In this document: positions 25,687 through 35,136 of the stretch, piece after piece
How positions within the stretch are numbered: the stretch's first letter is position 1
Layout of the letters: each line of letters opens with the position of its first letter
Assembly: GCF_009363795.1 (NCBI RefSeq)
Contig: NZ_CP045420.1
Coordinates: forward strand, 911,001-975,000
Reading direction: 5' to 3'
Length of the DNA: 64,000 bases
Origin: Palleronia sp. THAF1
GTDB lineage: Bacteria > Pseudomonadota > Alphaproteobacteria > Rhodobacterales > Rhodobacteraceae
Position numbers and translations under genes: made by a program
The notes under the pieces: generated by a model
The model's database searches: none
What the model was told of the DNA's origin: nothing
The model's input: only the letters and a program-made list of their open reading frames with translations

Positions 25687-27684
25687 ATGGCTGCCAAGGA
25701 TACGAACGAAGAGCGTAAGGACGATCAGGACGGCGAGGTCATGCTCGACATGAGCCAGACCGCCGTGAAGAAGATGATCGCGGACGCCCGTGAACGCGGA
25801 TACATTACCTACGACCAGTTGAACGCGGTTCTCCCGCCCGAGCAGGTCAGCTCGGAGCAGATCGAGGACGTGATGTCGATGCTGTCCGAAATGGGCATCA
25901 ACGTCATCGAAGACGACGAGGTCGAGGAAGAAGAGAAGAAGTCGACCGACGTCGCCACGCGCAACGACGCGCGTGATGTCGCTGTTTCCACTGCCGAATC
26001 CGAAAAGCTGGATCGTACCGACGATCCCGTCCGCATGTACCTGCGTGAGATGGGATCGGTCGAGTTGCTAAGCCGCGAGGGCGAGATCGCCATCGCCAAG
26101 CGGATCGAGGCCGGTCGCAACACGATGATCGCGGGCCTATGCGAAAGCCCGCTGACCTTCCAGGCGATCACGATCTGGCGCGACGAACTTCTGTCCGAAG
26201 ACATCCTGCTGCGCGACGTCATCGATCTGGAAACCACCTTCGGCCGCTCGATGGGCGAAGAGGGCGAGGAGCCTGTGGTATCCGAACTCGGCTCGACCCC
26301 GCAGGGCGTTGCCCCACCGCAAAAGGCCCCCGCACCGAAAGAAGACGTCGACGCCGACGGCAATGCTCTGTCCGAAGGCGAAGATGAGGACGACGACGAG
26401 GACGAGCAGGCCAACCTGTCGCTTGCCGCGATGGAGGCCGCTCTGAAGCCGCGCGTGCTGGAAATGCTCGACGCCATTGCGGACGACTATGCGCAACTGG
26501 CCGAGATGCAGGATCTGCGCATGTCCGCCACGCTGAACGAGGACGGCTCGTTCACCAAGGGCGCGGAAGAGAAATACCAAAAGCTGCGGTCCGAGATCGT
26601 CGTGCTGGTGAAAGAACTTCACCTGCACAACAACCGTATCGAAGCGCTGATCGACCAGCTTTACGGCATCAATCGCAAGATCATGTCCATCGATTCCGCG
26701 ATGGTGAAGCTGGCCGACCAGGCCCGCATCAACCGTCGTGAATTCGTCGAGGCCTATCGCGGCTACGAGCTCGATCCTGGCTGGATGGAGCGCATTGCCG
26801 AGAAGCCCGGTCGTGGCTGGCAGTCGCTGCTGGAACGTTCCACCGACAAGATAGAGGAACTGCGCGGAGAGATGGCGCAGGTCGGCCAGTACGTCGGCGT
26901 CGATATTTCTGAATTCCGCCGAATCGTGCAGCAGGTCCAGAAGGGCGAGAAAGAAGCCCGTCAGGCCAAGAAGGAAATGGTCGAAGCAAACCTGCGTCTC
27001 GTCATCTCCATCGCCAAGAAATACACGAACCGCGGTCTGCAATTCCTTGATCTCATTCAGGAAGGCAACATCGGTCTGATGAAGGCCGTCGATAAATTCG
27101 AATACCGCCGCGGCTACAAGTTCAGCACCTATGCGACGTGGTGGATCCGTCAGGCGATCACCCGCTCGATTGCCGACCAAGCCCGCACGATCCGCATCCC
27201 GGTCCACATGATCGAGACAATCAACAAGCTGGTCCGCACCGGTCGCCAGATGCTGCACGAAATCGGTCGTGAGCCGACGCCGGAAGAGATGGCCGACAAG
27301 CTGCAGATGCCGCTTGAGAAGGTTCGCAAGGTGATGAAGATCGCCAAGGAGCCGATCAGTCTTGAGACGCCCATCGGCGATGAGGAAGACAGCCAGCTTG
27401 GCGACTTCATCGAGGACAAGAATGCCGTCCTGCCGCTGGACTCGGCCATTCAGGAGAACCTGAAGGAAACGACGACACGGGTTCTGGCTTCTCTGACTCC
27501 GCGTGAGGAACGCGTGCTGCGCATGCGCTTCGGCATCGGCATGAACACCGACCACACGCTGGAGGAGGTCGGCCAGCAGTTCAGCGTGACCCGCGAGCGC
27601 ATCCGTCAGATCGAGGCGAAAGCGTTGCGCAAGCTCAAGCATCCGTCGCGTTCCCGCAAGCTGCGCTCGTTCCTGGATCAGTAA
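25687..27684 (+). CDS. rpoD: RNA polymerase primary sigma factor RpoD
   Basis: 665 aa. Region 1.1 (about 15-95), region 1.2 ([20 protein letters not shown], about 114-133), a long non-conserved acidic insert (about 195-245, very Asp/Glu-rich), then regions 2-4. Region 2 holds [20 protein letters not shown], 2.4 has [20 protein letters not shown], region 3 has [11 protein letters not shown], and region 4.2 ends [17 protein letters not shown]. Start chosen at 25687 because GAAGGGGAAA precedes it and region 1.1 begins shortly after; 32 extra upstream residues would cover the GANTC sites. The next small gene overlaps the stop (TAATG). Confidence 0.97.
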   Translation: MAAKDTNEERKDDQDGEVMLDMSQTAVKKMIADARERGYITYDQLNAVLPPEQVSSEQIEDVMSMLSEMGINVIEDDEVEEEEKKSTDVATRNDARDVAVSTAESEKLDRTDDPVRMYLREMGSVELLSREGEIAIAKRIEAGRNTMIAGLCESPLTFQAITIWRDELLSEDILLRDVIDLETTFGRSMGEEGEEPVVSELGSTPQGVAPPQKAPAPKEDVDADGNALSEGEDEDDDEDEQANLSLAAMEAALKPRVLEMLDAIADDYAQLAEMQDLRMSATLNEDGSFTKGAEEKYQKLRSEIVVLVKELHLHNNRIEALIDQLYGINRKIMSIDSAMVKLADQARINRREFVEAYRGYELDPGWMERIAEKPGRGWQSLLERSTDKIEELRGEMAQVGQYVGVDISEFRRIVQQVQKGEKEARQAKKEMVEANLRLVISIAKKYTNRGLQFLDLIQEGNIGLMKAVDKFEYRRGYKFSTYATWWIRQAITRSIADQARTIRIPVHMIETINKLVRTGRQMLHEIGREPTPEEMADKLQMPLEKVRKVMKIAKEPISLETPIGDEEDSQLGDFIEDKNAVLPLDSAIQENLKETTTRVLASLTPREERVLRMRFGIGMNTDHTLEEVGQQFSVTRERIRQIEAKALRKLKHPSRSRKLRSFLDQ

Positions 27685-27947
27685 TGTCGATCTTCGGCAA
27701 ACTCTTCGGCGGCAAAAGCAAAACGCCGCAGGACCTTCCGGGTGAGGAGCACAAGGGCTACACGATCCGCCCTGCGCCCGTCGCGGCAGAGGGCGGATAC
27801 CGTATCGCCGCTGACATCGAGAAGGACGGTCGCACTCACCATATGGTGCGCGCCGACGTGGTGATGGGAGAGGGCGAGGCGCGCTCTGCCTCTGTCGCCA
27901 AGGCGCGTCAGGTCATCGATCAGCTGGGTGAGGATATCTTTCGCTAG
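27684..27947 (+). CDS. HlyU-family small protein
   Basis: 87 aa. Begins [13 protein letters not shown] and continues with EHKGYTIRPAPVAAEGGYRI, IEKDGRTHHMVRAD and SVAKARQVIDQLGEDIF, the full pattern of the HlyU family (named after a Vibrio virulence activator, but mostly uncharacterised in alphaproteobacteria). The ATG overlaps the rpoD stop codon, so it is translationally coupled to the main sigma factor. A regulatory role is family knowledge only. Its 3' end overlaps the convergent dedA-like gene by 35 bp. Confidence 0.88.
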   Translation: MSIFGKLFGGKSKTPQDLPGEEHKGYTIRPAPVAAEGGYRIAADIEKDGRTHHMVRADVVMGEGEARSASVAKARQVIDQLGEDIFR

Positions 27948-28527
27948 ATCCGACGTCCCGGTCGGCACGCGCGGTCCTGCGTTTGCGCCAAAGGGACCGG
28001 GTGATCAGCAGCGACAGAATCAGAGTGGCGCCCCCGGCGATAACCCACCCCATCGGCATGTAACCGAACACGGCATTCATCAGGTTGCCGATCTCGTGCC
28101 CGACTCCGATCAAGACCAAGGCCCAGCACGTGCAGGCCAGTGCCATCAGGCCTGCATAGGCTGGCGCTGATATCGCATTGGCGGCACCGATGCTGACCGG
28201 GATGACCGTTCGCGATCCGGGAATGAACCGGGACGCGAAGGCCAATACGTAGGGGCGGGCGAACACACGCCGCTGGATGCCTTGGGTCCGCCGGTCGGAC
28301 AGGATGCGCCGCACGAACCGTGTGCGATTGCCCAGACGCCCGATGGTGTAGACCATCATGTCGGCGCAGAAACCGCCCAGCGCAGCAGCGGCGACAACGG
28401 GCCAGAACCGGAAGACACCCCGGTGTTCCAGCACACCGGCCCCCAATGCCACGGCGTCGCCTTCGATGAAGGTGCCGAGCGTCACGAACCAAAGCCCGTG
28501 TTCCTGCAAGAGCGCATCTATATTCAT
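27913..28527 (-). CDS. DedA-family membrane protein
   Basis: 204 aa with four to five hydrophobic helices. The family motifs are GTFIEGDAVALGAGVLEHRG at about 17-36 (acidic residues in the first re-entrant helix) and FASRFIPGSRTVIPVSIG at about 99-116 (the conserved F-x-R-x-x-P-G-x-R). DedA proteins are inner-membrane undecaprenyl-phosphate or lipid carriers/proton-dependent transporters. The C-terminal basic tail overlaps the HlyU-family gene by 35 bp on the opposite strand. The tiny repeat protein gene lies 69 bp upstream in the same orientation. Confidence 0.9.
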   Translation of the reverse strand: MNIDALLQEHGLWFVTLGTFIEGDAVALGAGVLEHRGVFRFWPVVAAAALGGFCADMMVYTIGRLGNRTRFVRRILSDRRTQGIQRRVFARPYVLAFASRFIPGSRTVIPVSIGAANAISAPAYAGLMALACTCWALVLIGVGHEIGNLMNAVFGYMPMGWVIAGGATLILSLLITRSLWRKRRTARADRDVGSSERYPHPADR

Positions 28528-28596
28528 TGCGGTGGTCGCGTTCGGGTCGGGGGATCTCCCTGCGATCCCATGTTTCGCGGCGCCGGTCCAGACGCT

Positions 28597-28782
28597 CTAG
28601 GTGCGATTGGCCTGGTTCGGGTCGCTGGTGCTGCCTGGTCCTGTGTTCGGATCGTCGGGATCGCTATGATCTGGCTTCCGTTTAGGCGTCACCGGCTCTT
28701 TTTCAGGCAAGCCGGTGCGCGTCGCTTGATTGGGATCATCGGTGCTGCCCGGCCCACTCGTCGCATCATCGTTATCAGACAT
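28597..28782 (-). CDS. Tiny disordered protein with a duplicated GPGST-DPNQA-RT motif
   Basis: 61 aa, function unknown. Starts at ATG 28780-28782, preceded by AAGGAG at an ideal 7-nt spacing, which strongly supports translation. Residues 10-23 (GPGSTDDPNQATRT) are repeated at 48-61 (GPGSTSDPNQANRT), 12 of 14 identical, around a Pro/Lys/Asp-rich linker. It contains no Phe, Tyr, Trp, Cys or Ile and only one Leu, so it should be intrinsically disordered. The two copies differ clearly at DNA level, suggesting protein-level conservation. It diverges from a secreted-protein gene and precedes dedA. Confidence 0.65.
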   Translation of the reverse strand: MSDNDDATSGPGSTDDPNQATRTGLPEKEPVTPKRKPDHSDPDDPNTGPGSTSDPNQANRT

Positions 28783-28866
28783 GGTTTCTCCTTTCGGCGT
28801 TTCGGCGCTACCTTCGACGAAATAGCCGCCGAACGGGCGGTGACGCCGGACAAAAGGACACATGCC

Positions 28867-29235
28867 ATGCTCCGCTCCCTGTTGATCGTTGCTGCCTTTG
28901 CGGCGGCTTCCCCCGCCGCTGCCTTCCGGGCAGAGAACGGCCTGACCGTCGAGCCGGTGGACAATGCGACCTTCTACATCCCGTGGCGCGGCCAGTCCGG
29001 TGCCCGCCATTTCTGGTGCGCTGCCGGAGATTACGTGATCCGCGAACTCGGTCTGCCGACCAGCACCGACATCTACCGCTACGATGCGCCGGTCCGTCAG
29101 CAGGGCGAGGGTATCCGCTTCGGCTTCGACCCCAATCGCGCGACGGCCACAGGTTTGCTGCGCGTACAGGGCGGCAAGAGCCTGAACGCCGCCTACGCCC
29201 GCACGTTCTGCAACGAGCGGCTGTTCGACCGGTGA
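28867..29235 (+). CDS. Small secreted protein, unknown function
   Basis: 122 aa. Signal peptide MLRSLLIVAAFAAASPAAA (about 19 residues). The mature domain (FRAENGLTVEPVDNATFYIP) has two cysteines (FWCAAGDYV and RTFCNERLF) that may pair, with aromatic-rich strands. Similar small exported proteins occur across Rhodobacteraceae, but no function is known to me. Its TGA overlaps the GTG start of yjbQ by 3 nt, so the two are translationally coupled. Confidence 0.75.
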   Translation: MLRSLLIVAAFAAASPAAAFRAENGLTVEPVDNATFYIPWRGQSGARHFWCAAGDYVIRELGLPTSTDIYRYDAPVRQQGEGIRFGFDPNRATATGLLRVQGGKSLNAAYARTFCNERLFDR

Positions 29236-29648
29236 CCAGCACCGTCTTGCATATCGCGACCAACGGTCCGGGCCTCTACGAGATTACGGATCAGGTCGCC
29301 GGGCAGCTATCGGGCGATGATGGCATTCTGACACTGTTCGTGCGGCACACGTCCTGTTCGTTGTTGATCCAAGAAAACGCCGATCCCGACGTTCAGCGCG
29401 ATCTGATGGCGTGGATCGAGCGGCTGGTGCCGCGCGCCGATGAGCCGGACATGCGCTACCTGCGCCACCGTTCCGAAGGGCCGGATGACATGCCGGCCCA
29501 CATCAAGGCCGCGCATCTGCCGGTATCACTGTCGATCCCTGTGGTGGGAGGTCGGATGCAGTTAGGCACGTGGCAGGGCATCTACCTGTGGGAACACCGC
29601 GACGCGCCCCATGATCGGACAGTCGCCGCGATGTTCATCCCGGCCTAG
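29232..29648 (+). CDS. YjbQ/UPF0047 family protein
   Basis: 138 aa. GTG start at 29232 overlaps the previous stop. Family hallmarks are TLFVRHTSCSLLIQENADPDVQRDL (first 20 residues TLFVRHTSCSLLIQENADPD at about 35-54), the histidine in MPAHIKAAHLP and the C-terminal GTWQGIYLWEHRD (about 112-124). YjbQ proteins form trimers with a possible metal/thiamine-phosphate-related site; weak thiamin phosphate synthase activity is reported for E. coli YjbQ, but the real role is open. Complete length. Confidence 0.92.
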   Translation: MTSTVLHIATNGPGLYEITDQVAGQLSGDDGILTLFVRHTSCSLLIQENADPDVQRDLMAWIERLVPRADEPDMRYLRHRSEGPDDMPAHIKAAHLPVSLSIPVVGGRMQLGTWQGIYLWEHRDAPHDRTVAAMFIPA

Positions 29649-29685
29649 CGCCAGGCCCCGCACATGGGGCCGCGGGGCGTTCGGA

Positions 29686-29904
29686 TCAGGCGAGGTTCGC
29701 GTCGTCGTCCAGAATGAAGGTCACCATCAGGTTCACCTGATACTGTGCGACCTTTCCGTTCTCGACGGTCACGCTCTGCTCTTTGACCCAAGCGCTTTTG
29801 ACATTGCGCAGGGTCTTGGCGGACCGTTCGATGCCCTTTGCGACGGCATCGTCGAAGCTGGTCTCGGAGACGGCAGAGATTTCGGTAACGCGGGCGATGG
29901 TCAT
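29686..29904 (-). CDS. Dodecin family flavin-binding protein
   Basis: 72 aa from ATG at 29902-29904. The dodecin signature is visible: ARVTEISAVSETSFDDAVAK, then IERSAKTLRNVKSAWVKEQ with the Trp that stacks on flavin, and YQVNLMVTFILDD. Dodecins form 12-mers that bind riboflavin/FMN (or CoA in some bacteria) as a buffer. A longer start 16 codons upstream would have no support. Single gene between yjbQ (convergent) and an SDR gene in the same direction. Confidence 0.92.
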   Translation of the reverse strand: MTIARVTEISAVSETSFDDAVAKGIERSAKTLRNVKSAWVKEQSVTVENGKVAQYQVNLMVTFILDDDANLA

Positions 29905-29967
29905 GGTTACGTCCTTGGGTTGGTGGCCACGGGGGTGTGACACCTTGTCCAACGGCCCCGAGCCGCT

Positions 29968-30639
29968 CTAGTTCTGCGGCATCAGGAAGATTTCGCGCAC
30001 CGCCGCGCGTGGATCGGCTTGGATCGCGTGCATAACGGCGTCCGCCACATCCTCGGGCTGCAACTTGTCGGGCTTGCCTTCGTCGAAGAACGCGGTGTCC
30101 ACCATCCCCGGCGCGATCACGGTGCAGCGTCCGCCCCATTCGCGCATCTCATCGGCCATATTGCCTGCGTAGCCGTGTACGAACCACTTTGTCGCGCCGT
30201 AGATCGACCCGCTGATATGCATGCGCCCCGCCGCCGATCCGGTCAGCACCAAGGTGCCCTTGGTCTTCTTCAGCTCCGGCAGAACGGTGCGCGCTGTCCA
30301 GAGCAGGCCGGTCACGTTCAGCGCGATCATGCCTTCGATGTCGGCCTCGTCGCCCTCCACCGTGCCCGCCTTCGACATACCGCGCCCTGCGTTGGCGAAG
30401 GCGGCATCTATCCCGCCGAACTGGCTGGCGGCTTGGGCCACCGCGTGCTCCAACTCGCCCAGATTGGTGGCGTCACCGGGCAGGGCCATCGCCTGTGACC
30501 CGATATCGGCCGCCAGTGCCTCCAGCTTGTCGGCAGAGCGCGCGAACAGCGCCACGTTCCAGCCCGCCTTGGCGGCGGCGCGCGCGGTCGCCGCTCCGAT
30601 GCCGGAACTCGCGCCGGTGATGAAAAGCGTCTTTGGCAT
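29968..30639 (-). CDS. Short-chain dehydrogenase/reductase
   Basis: 223 aa classical SDR, NAD(P)-dependent cytosolic oxidoreductase. Cofactor motif TGASSGIGAATA (about 8-19), NAG motif FANAGRGM (about 86-93), catalytic serine in VLTGSAAGRMHISGS, and YxxxK as IYGATKW (about 147-153). After the cofactor-binding strand comes FARSADKLEAL, suggesting NADP(H) preference through Arg. Substrate unknown; ribitol-dehydrogenase-like subgroup by length and the MHISGSIYGATK pattern. Divergent from nrdR with a 148-bp spacer. Confidence 0.9.
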   Translation of the reverse strand: MPKTLFITGASSGIGAATARAAAKAGWNVALFARSADKLEALAADIGSQAMALPGDATNLGELEHAVAQAASQFGGIDAAFANAGRGMSKAGTVEGDEADIEGMIALNVTGLLWTARTVLPELKKTKGTLVLTGSAAGRMHISGSIYGATKWFVHGYAGNMADEMREWGGRCTVIAPGMVDTAFFDEGKPDKLQPEDVADAVMHAIQADPRAAVREIFLMPQN

Positions 30640-30787
30640 GGGTCATCTCCTGTGATTTCGCAGCCCAACGTGGTGCGGCTGCATCGGTTCACCCCGTATC
30701 TTGGGGCAGGGCTTTTCGTGCTACCCATCGCTGGGGCCGGTCGCTATGGTCAGAGCGTCATCCACCAGACTGACCGAGGACCGACCG

Positions 30788-31255
30788 ATGCGCTGCCCGT
30801 TTTGCGGAAACGTGGACACCCAGGTGAAGGACTCGCGTCCCGCCGAAGATCACGTCGCGATCCGACGGCGGCGCCTGTGCCCGGCCTGCGGCGGTCGCTT
30901 CACCACCTATGAGCGTGTGCAACTGCGCGATCTGGTCGTCGTGAAGACCAACGGACGGCGCGAGGATTTCGACCGCGACAAGCTGGAACGCTCGGTCCGC
31001 ATCTCAATGCAGAAGCGTCCGGTAGAGCCCGAGCGCGTCGATCAGATGGTCTCGGGCATCATCCGGCGGTTGGAATCGATGGGAGAGACCGACATTCAGT
31101 CGAAGGTCATCGGTGAGATCGTCATGGAAAGCCTCGCCCGGATCGACACGGTCGCCTTCGTGCGCTTTGCCAGTGTCTACAAGAACTTCCAGGCCGCCGA
31201 CGATTTTGACAAGTTCGTCAGCGAGTTGCGCCCGACCGCCAAGCCCGAAGGGTGA
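30788..31255 (+). CDS. nrdR: Transcriptional repressor NrdR
   Basis: 155 aa. Starts [18 protein letters not shown] with GAGGA 8 nt upstream. N-terminal zinc ribbon (C3, C6, and [14 protein letters not shown] at about 31-44) followed by an ATP-cone (about 49-139: [16 protein letters not shown] and later [15 protein letters not shown]). NrdR senses ATP/dATP and represses ribonucleotide reductase genes. Its stop overlaps the GTG start of ribD, a conserved nrdR-ribD pairing. Confidence 0.97.
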   Translation: MRCPFCGNVDTQVKDSRPAEDHVAIRRRRLCPACGGRFTTYERVQLRDLVVVKTNGRREDFDRDKLERSVRISMQKRPVEPERVDQMVSGIIRRLESMGETDIQSKVIGEIVMESLARIDTVAFVRFASVYKNFQAADDFDKFVSELRPTAKPEG

Positions 31256-32343
31256 GTGACGCGGGCCACATGGCCCACGCGCTGGCACTGGGACGGCGCG
31301 GCCAGGGCGCAACCTGGCCAAACCCTGCTGTTGGCTGCGTGATCACCCGCGATGGTCGCGTCGTTGGCCGGGGCTGGACCCAACCCGGAGGCCGCCCGCA
31401 CGCTGAAGTCGTTGCCATTGCACAGGCTGGAAGCGCCGCAAGGGGGGCGACCGCCTACGTCAGCCTTGAACCCTGCGCCCACCACGGTCGAACGCCTCCT
31501 TGCGCCGAAGCGCTCATCGCCGCTGGTGTCGTCCGCGTGGTCACCGCGCTTGAAGACCCGGACCCCCGCGTCGCCGGTCGCGGTCACGCGATGTTGCGCG
31601 CGGCCGGGGTAGAAGTGGTCGAAGGCGTCGGCAGTGCAGAGGCGGGTCATGACCAAATTGGTTTCCTGACGCGGGTTACACGAAACCGGCCCATGGTGAC
31701 GCTGAAACTGGCCACGTCGCTCGACGGACGCATCGCCACCGCCAGCGGCGAAAGCCAGTGGATCACCGGGCCGGACGCGCGTCGCGCGGTGCATGGCATG
31801 CGGCTGACCCATGACGCCGTGCTGGTCGGCGGCGGCACCGCGCGCGCCGACGATCCGCGCCTGACGGTGCGCGACTTCGGCCCGGTGCGCCAACCCATCC
31901 GCATCATCGCGGCCCGCAAGCTCGACTTGCCGATGGATGGTGCGCTGTGGGTCTCCGTTCCCGATGCTCCCTTGTGGCTGTTGCACGGGTCAGAGGCCGA
32001 CCCAACCCGCATCGCGGCATGGACCGAACAAGGCGCACGCTGCATCCCGATCCCGGTCATCAAGGGCCACCTCGACCCTGCATCCATGCTTGCAACCCTC
32101 GGTGAAGAGGGCATGACGCGAATCTTCTGCGAAGGCGGCGGCAGCCTGGCCGGGTCACTCATGCACGCAGACCTCGTGGATCGGCTCGTCACATTTCAGG
32201 CTGGCGTGATGCTCGGGGCCGAAGGCCAACCCGCGATCGCCGCCCTTGGCATCGACGCACTGAACCAGGCGCAACGCTTCGAGCTACACGACACTCGACG
32301 GATCGGGGCGGACATCGTCTCACACTGGTCGCGCCGCCCCTGA
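31252..32343 (+). CDS. ribD: Bifunctional riboflavin biosynthesis protein RibD
   Basis: 363 aa. Deaminase domain (about 1-145) with zinc motif [11 protein letters not shown] (His-Ala-Glu) and [16 protein letters not shown], then a reductase domain (about 150-360) with [20 protein letters not shown] (about 147-166), the NADPH/ribose site [15 protein letters not shown] and [12 protein letters not shown]. Converts diaminohydroxyribosylaminopyrimidine phosphate to the ribityl compound in two steps. GTG start overlaps nrdR (GTGA). A ribE partner does not follow here; the gene ends at a dispersed-repeat copy. Confidence 0.96.
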   Translation: MSDAGHMAHALALGRRGQGATWPNPAVGCVITRDGRVVGRGWTQPGGRPHAEVVAIAQAGSAARGATAYVSLEPCAHHGRTPPCAEALIAAGVVRVVTALEDPDPRVAGRGHAMLRAAGVEVVEGVGSAEAGHDQIGFLTRVTRNRPMVTLKLATSLDGRIATASGESQWITGPDARRAVHGMRLTHDAVLVGGGTARADDPRLTVRDFGPVRQPIRIIAARKLDLPMDGALWVSVPDAPLWLLHGSEADPTRIAAWTEQGARCIPIPVIKGHLDPASMLATLGEEGMTRIFCEGGGSLAGSLMHADLVDRLVTFQAGVMLGAEGQPAIAALGIDALNQAQRFELHDTRRIGADIVSHWSRRP

Positions 32344-32402
32344 CTTCATCGTTCCCCAAATACCTCGGGGGAGCCGCGCAGCGGCGGGGGCAGCGCCCCA
32401 CC
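32344..32402 (-). repeat. Dispersed intergenic repeat copy B
   Basis: Reads in reverse relative to copy A. Positions 32362-32399 are identical over 38 bases to 57621-57658. Contains the imperfect dyads AGCCGCGCAGCGGC and GGGGCAGCGCCCC (each able to fold back), the CCCCGAGGTATTT tail and GAACGATGAAG on the minus strand. Located between the convergent genes ribD and gcdH, where a two-way terminator would be useful. Confidence 0.65.
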
Positions 32403-32411
32403 AACCACAGC

Positions 32412-33623
32412 TTAAAAGAACGCCTGCAGCCCCGTTTGCGACCGGCCCAGGATCAGGGCGTGCACGTCGTGCGTGCCCTCATAGGTGTTCACCGTCTCCA
32501 GATTGATCATGTGGCGCATCACCGGATATTCCTCGGAAATCCCGTTGCCGCCGTGCATGTCACGCGAGACGCGAGCGATGTCCAAGGCCTTGCCGCAGTT
32601 GTTGCGCTTCATCAGGCTGATCAGCTCGGGCGCAGCGGTGCCGTCGTCGATCATGCGACCAAGGCGCAAAGACCCGTTCAGCCCCAGCGTAATCTCGGTC
32701 TGCATGTCCGCCAGCTTTTTCTGGAACAGCTGCGTTCCGGCCAGCGGCTTGTCGAACTGCTTACGCTCCAACCCGTAGGACCGCGCGGCGTGCCAGCAGG
32801 CTTCAGCCGCGCCCATCGCACCCCAGGAAATGCCGTAGCGCGCGCGGTTCAGGCAGCCGAACGGACCCTTCAGGCCCTGCACGTTCGGCAGCAGCGCGTC
32901 TTCACCGACGTGAACGTCCTTCATCACGATCTCGCCCGTGGTCGAAGCGCGCAAGGACAGCTTACCGCCGATCTTCGGCGCGCTTAGCCCGTCCATCCCC
33001 TTTTCCAGCACGAAGCCCCGAATCTTGTTGTCATGCGCTTCGGACTTCGCCCACACCACGAAAACATCGGCGAAGGGCGAGTTCGAAATCCACATCTTCG
33101 CGCCGTTGATCACGTAGCCATCGACAGTCTTCTTCGCGACGGTCTTCATGCCAGCGGGATCGGACCCGGCGTCGGGTTCGGTCAGGCCGAAGCAGCCGAT
33201 CAACTCACCACTGGCAAGGCCGGGCAGATATTTCTGCTTCTGCTCTTCCGACCCATAGGCGTGGATCGGATACATCACGAGGCTCGACTGCACCGACATC
33301 ATCGAGCGGTAGCCCGAATCCACGCGCTCGACCTCGCGCGCGACAAGTCCATACGTCACGTAGTTCGCGCCCAGCCCGCCGTATTCCTCTGGCACGGTCA
33401 CGCCCAGCAGGCCCGCTTCGCCCATCATCGGGAACAGCTCTGGCGCTGCGGTCTCGTTGCTGTAGGCCTCACGGACGCGCGGTTGCAGAACGTCCTGCGC
33501 AAACTGGCGTGCGGCGTCGCGCAGCATACGCTCGTCTTCCGTCAGCTGGGTTTCCAGCAGCATCGGGTCGGCCCAGTCAAAGCTTCCAAGCTCGGGTCCG
33601 TGTCCCTGGGTGTCCTTGGGCAT
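32412..33623 (-). CDS. gcdH: Glutaryl-CoA dehydrogenase
   Basis: Oxidatively decarboxylates glutaryl-CoA to crotonyl-CoA (FAD; electrons to ETF). 403 aa from ATG 33621-33623, with AAGGAG upstream. The C-terminal [20 protein letters not shown] (about 379-398) carries the catalytic glutamate in the family-specific NTYEGTHD context. FAD/substrate motifs [18 protein letters not shown] and [18 protein letters not shown] are present. Last gene of the long minus-strand run, 13 bp after the CoA ligase. Its presence suggests that glutaryl-CoA is an intermediate of the pathway encoded upstream. Confidence 0.95.
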   Translation of the reverse strand: MPKDTQGHGPELGSFDWADPMLLETQLTEDERMLRDAARQFAQDVLQPRVREAYSNETAAPELFPMMGEAGLLGVTVPEEYGGLGANYVTYGLVAREVERVDSGYRSMMSVQSSLVMYPIHAYGSEEQKQKYLPGLASGELIGCFGLTEPDAGSDPAGMKTVAKKTVDGYVINGAKMWISNSPFADVFVVWAKSEAHDNKIRGFVLEKGMDGLSAPKIGGKLSLRASTTGEIVMKDVHVGEDALLPNVQGLKGPFGCLNRARYGISWGAMGAAEACWHAARSYGLERKQFDKPLAGTQLFQKKLADMQTEITLGLNGSLRLGRMIDDGTAAPELISLMKRNNCGKALDIARVSRDMHGGNGISEEYPVMRHMINLETVNTYEGTHDVHALILGRSQTGLQAFF

Positions 33624-33636
33624 GTCAGTCTCCTTA

Positions 33637-35136
33637 TCAGGCGGTTTTGGCGTCATGCGCCGCGATCTTGTCGGCGAAGGCCGTCAGTATCTTGTGCTTC
33701 AGTATCTTGCCCGTGGCGGCGGCGGGCAGGGCATCCACCACGAAGATGGCTGTCGGCCTTTTATATGCAGACAACGTGGCTGCCGTGAAATCGGTCAAAT
33801 CGCGCGGATCGACGCCAGCTGCGGTGGGCACGACGAACGCCAGCACATCTTCGTTGCCGTTGCGCATCCGGCCCACGACGGCGGATTGTACGACGTTGGG
33901 ATGATCGTTCAAGGCGGCCTCGACCTCTGGCGGGTAGACGTTGAAGCCGGATCGGATGATCAGTTCTTTCTTGCGCCCCACCACATGCAAGCGGCTTTGC
34001 GCGTCGATCTGGCCAAGATCGCCGGTGGACAGCCATCCGTCCGCGTCCAGCGTCTCTGCGGTCTGGTCCGGTGCGCGGTAGTAGCCCTTCATTACATGCG
34101 GGCCCCGTGTCTGGATTTCGCCCACACCGGCGGCGTCGGGCCCGTCGATACGGATTTCGACCCCCGGCAAGGGCGGCCCGACGCTGGTGTCCGGGTCGCC
34201 GATGGCGTTCTGCGTCGCGCAGACTCCGGCGGTGGATTCCGTCATGCCGTAGCCGTTCTGCAGGGGAAGGCCGTAGAACGCCTCTGCCTTGCGCTTCCAT
34301 GCCGGATCGAGCGGGGCGGCACCGCTGGAAACGTAGCGCAGGGGCGCATCTTGCAGCGTGTCGATCCCCTGTTCGGCGGTGTGCGCCATCAGCACAGCGT
34401 GCATCTGCGGCACCGCCGGCAGGATCGTCGCGCCACCTTGCAAGGCGGCGAGCAGCTTTGCGGGCGAGAACCGCGCTTCCAGTTCCACTTCTGCGCCCGC
34501 GACCGCGCCGGCGGTCAGCATAGAGGCCATGCCGAACACATGCGTCAGCGGCAGCGCGCCATATAGACGTTCTGACGGGCCCATGGCGCGCAGGGTGGCA
34601 GAGGCGTCACCGGCGAAGTTCAGGTTGCCGTGCGTCAGCATGACGCCCTTCGGATCGCCCGTGGTGCCGGTGGTGTAGAGGATCAGCGCGACGTCGCTGG
34701 CCTCTTCGCGGCGGGCATTCGGATCCGTGGCCAGCATGACGGTGCCGAAGCCGGTGGTCAGCGTCTTGGCGCCCGCCGCTTCGCCATGTTTCCCCGCATC
34801 GGGTGACGCGTCGGTGGTGTAGATCGTGACGCGTGGGGATGCGTGTGCGGCGATGCGCTCCAGCTCCGGTCCGGACATCCGCGCGTTGACGGGCACGGTG
34901 ATCGCACCGATGCGACTTGCGGCGAAGTGCACGGCTGCAATCGCGGCGCAATTCTCTGCGACCAGCATGATCCGGTCGCCGGGGCCTGCGCCGTTGCTTT
35001 CCAGGAGTTCGGCAGCCTCCAACGTCGCATCTTGGTAGGCGGCCCAATCCCACGTGATCCCGTTCGAATCCCGCAGGGCAGGGGCATCGGGACGCTCCTT
35101 CGCGTGGCGGTCGATATGGTCATGGATGGGGGTCAT
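33637..35136 (-). CDS. Acyl-CoA synthetase (AMP-forming)
   Basis: 499-aa ANL-superfamily ligase that adenylates a carboxylic acid and forms its CoA thioester. AMP/ATP P-loop [20 protein letters not shown] (about 156-175), A5 motif NGYGMTES, A7 [13 protein letters not shown]8 linker [20 protein letters not shown], and catalytic lysine in [13 protein letters not shown] near the C-terminus (about 480). Substrate acid not assignable from motifs; context with gcdH and paired acyl-CoA dehydrogenases points to a medium-chain or dicarboxylic acid. Overlaps the upstream hydratase gene by 4 nt. Confidence 0.92.
   Translation of the reverse strand: MTPIHDHIDRHAKERPDAPALRDSNGITWDWAAYQDATLEAAELLESNGAGPGDRIMLVAENCAAIAAVHFAASRIGAITVPVNARMSGPELERIAAHASPRVTIYTTDASPDAGKHGEAAGAKTLTTGFGTVMLATDPNARREEASDVALILYTTGTTGDPKGVMLTHGNLNFAGDASATLRAMGPSERLYGALPLTHVFGMASMLTAGAVAGAEVELEARFSPAKLLAALQGGATILPAVPQMHAVLMAHTAEQGIDTLQDAPLRYVSSGAAPLDPAWKRKAEAFYGLPLQNGYGMTESTAGVCATQNAIGDPDTSVGPPLPGVEIRIDGPDAAGVGEIQTRGPHVMKGYYRAPDQTAETLDADGWLSTGDLGQIDAQSRLHVVGRKKELIIRSGFNVYPPEVEAALNDHPNVVQSAVVGRMRNGNEDVLAFVVPTAAGVDPRDLTDFTAATLSAYKRPTAIFVVDALPAAATGKILKHKILTAFADKIAAHDAKTA

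Noticed and set aside
26137-27642. 501-codon open frame opposite rpoD on the minus strand
   Set aside because: It is the mirror of a highly conserved gene in GC-rich DNA; its protein has no recognisable domain and the start has no ribosome site.
30692-30706. CCCC-GTATCTT-GGGG fold-back in the SDR/nrdR spacer
   Set aside because: Four-base arms and no adjacent U-run; too weak for a terminator or operator call.
35062-35078. GTTCGAATCCC, which resembles a tRNA T-arm
   Set aside because: It lies inside the acyl-CoA synthetase coding sequence, and no acceptor stem, anticodon arm or D-arm can be drawn around it.
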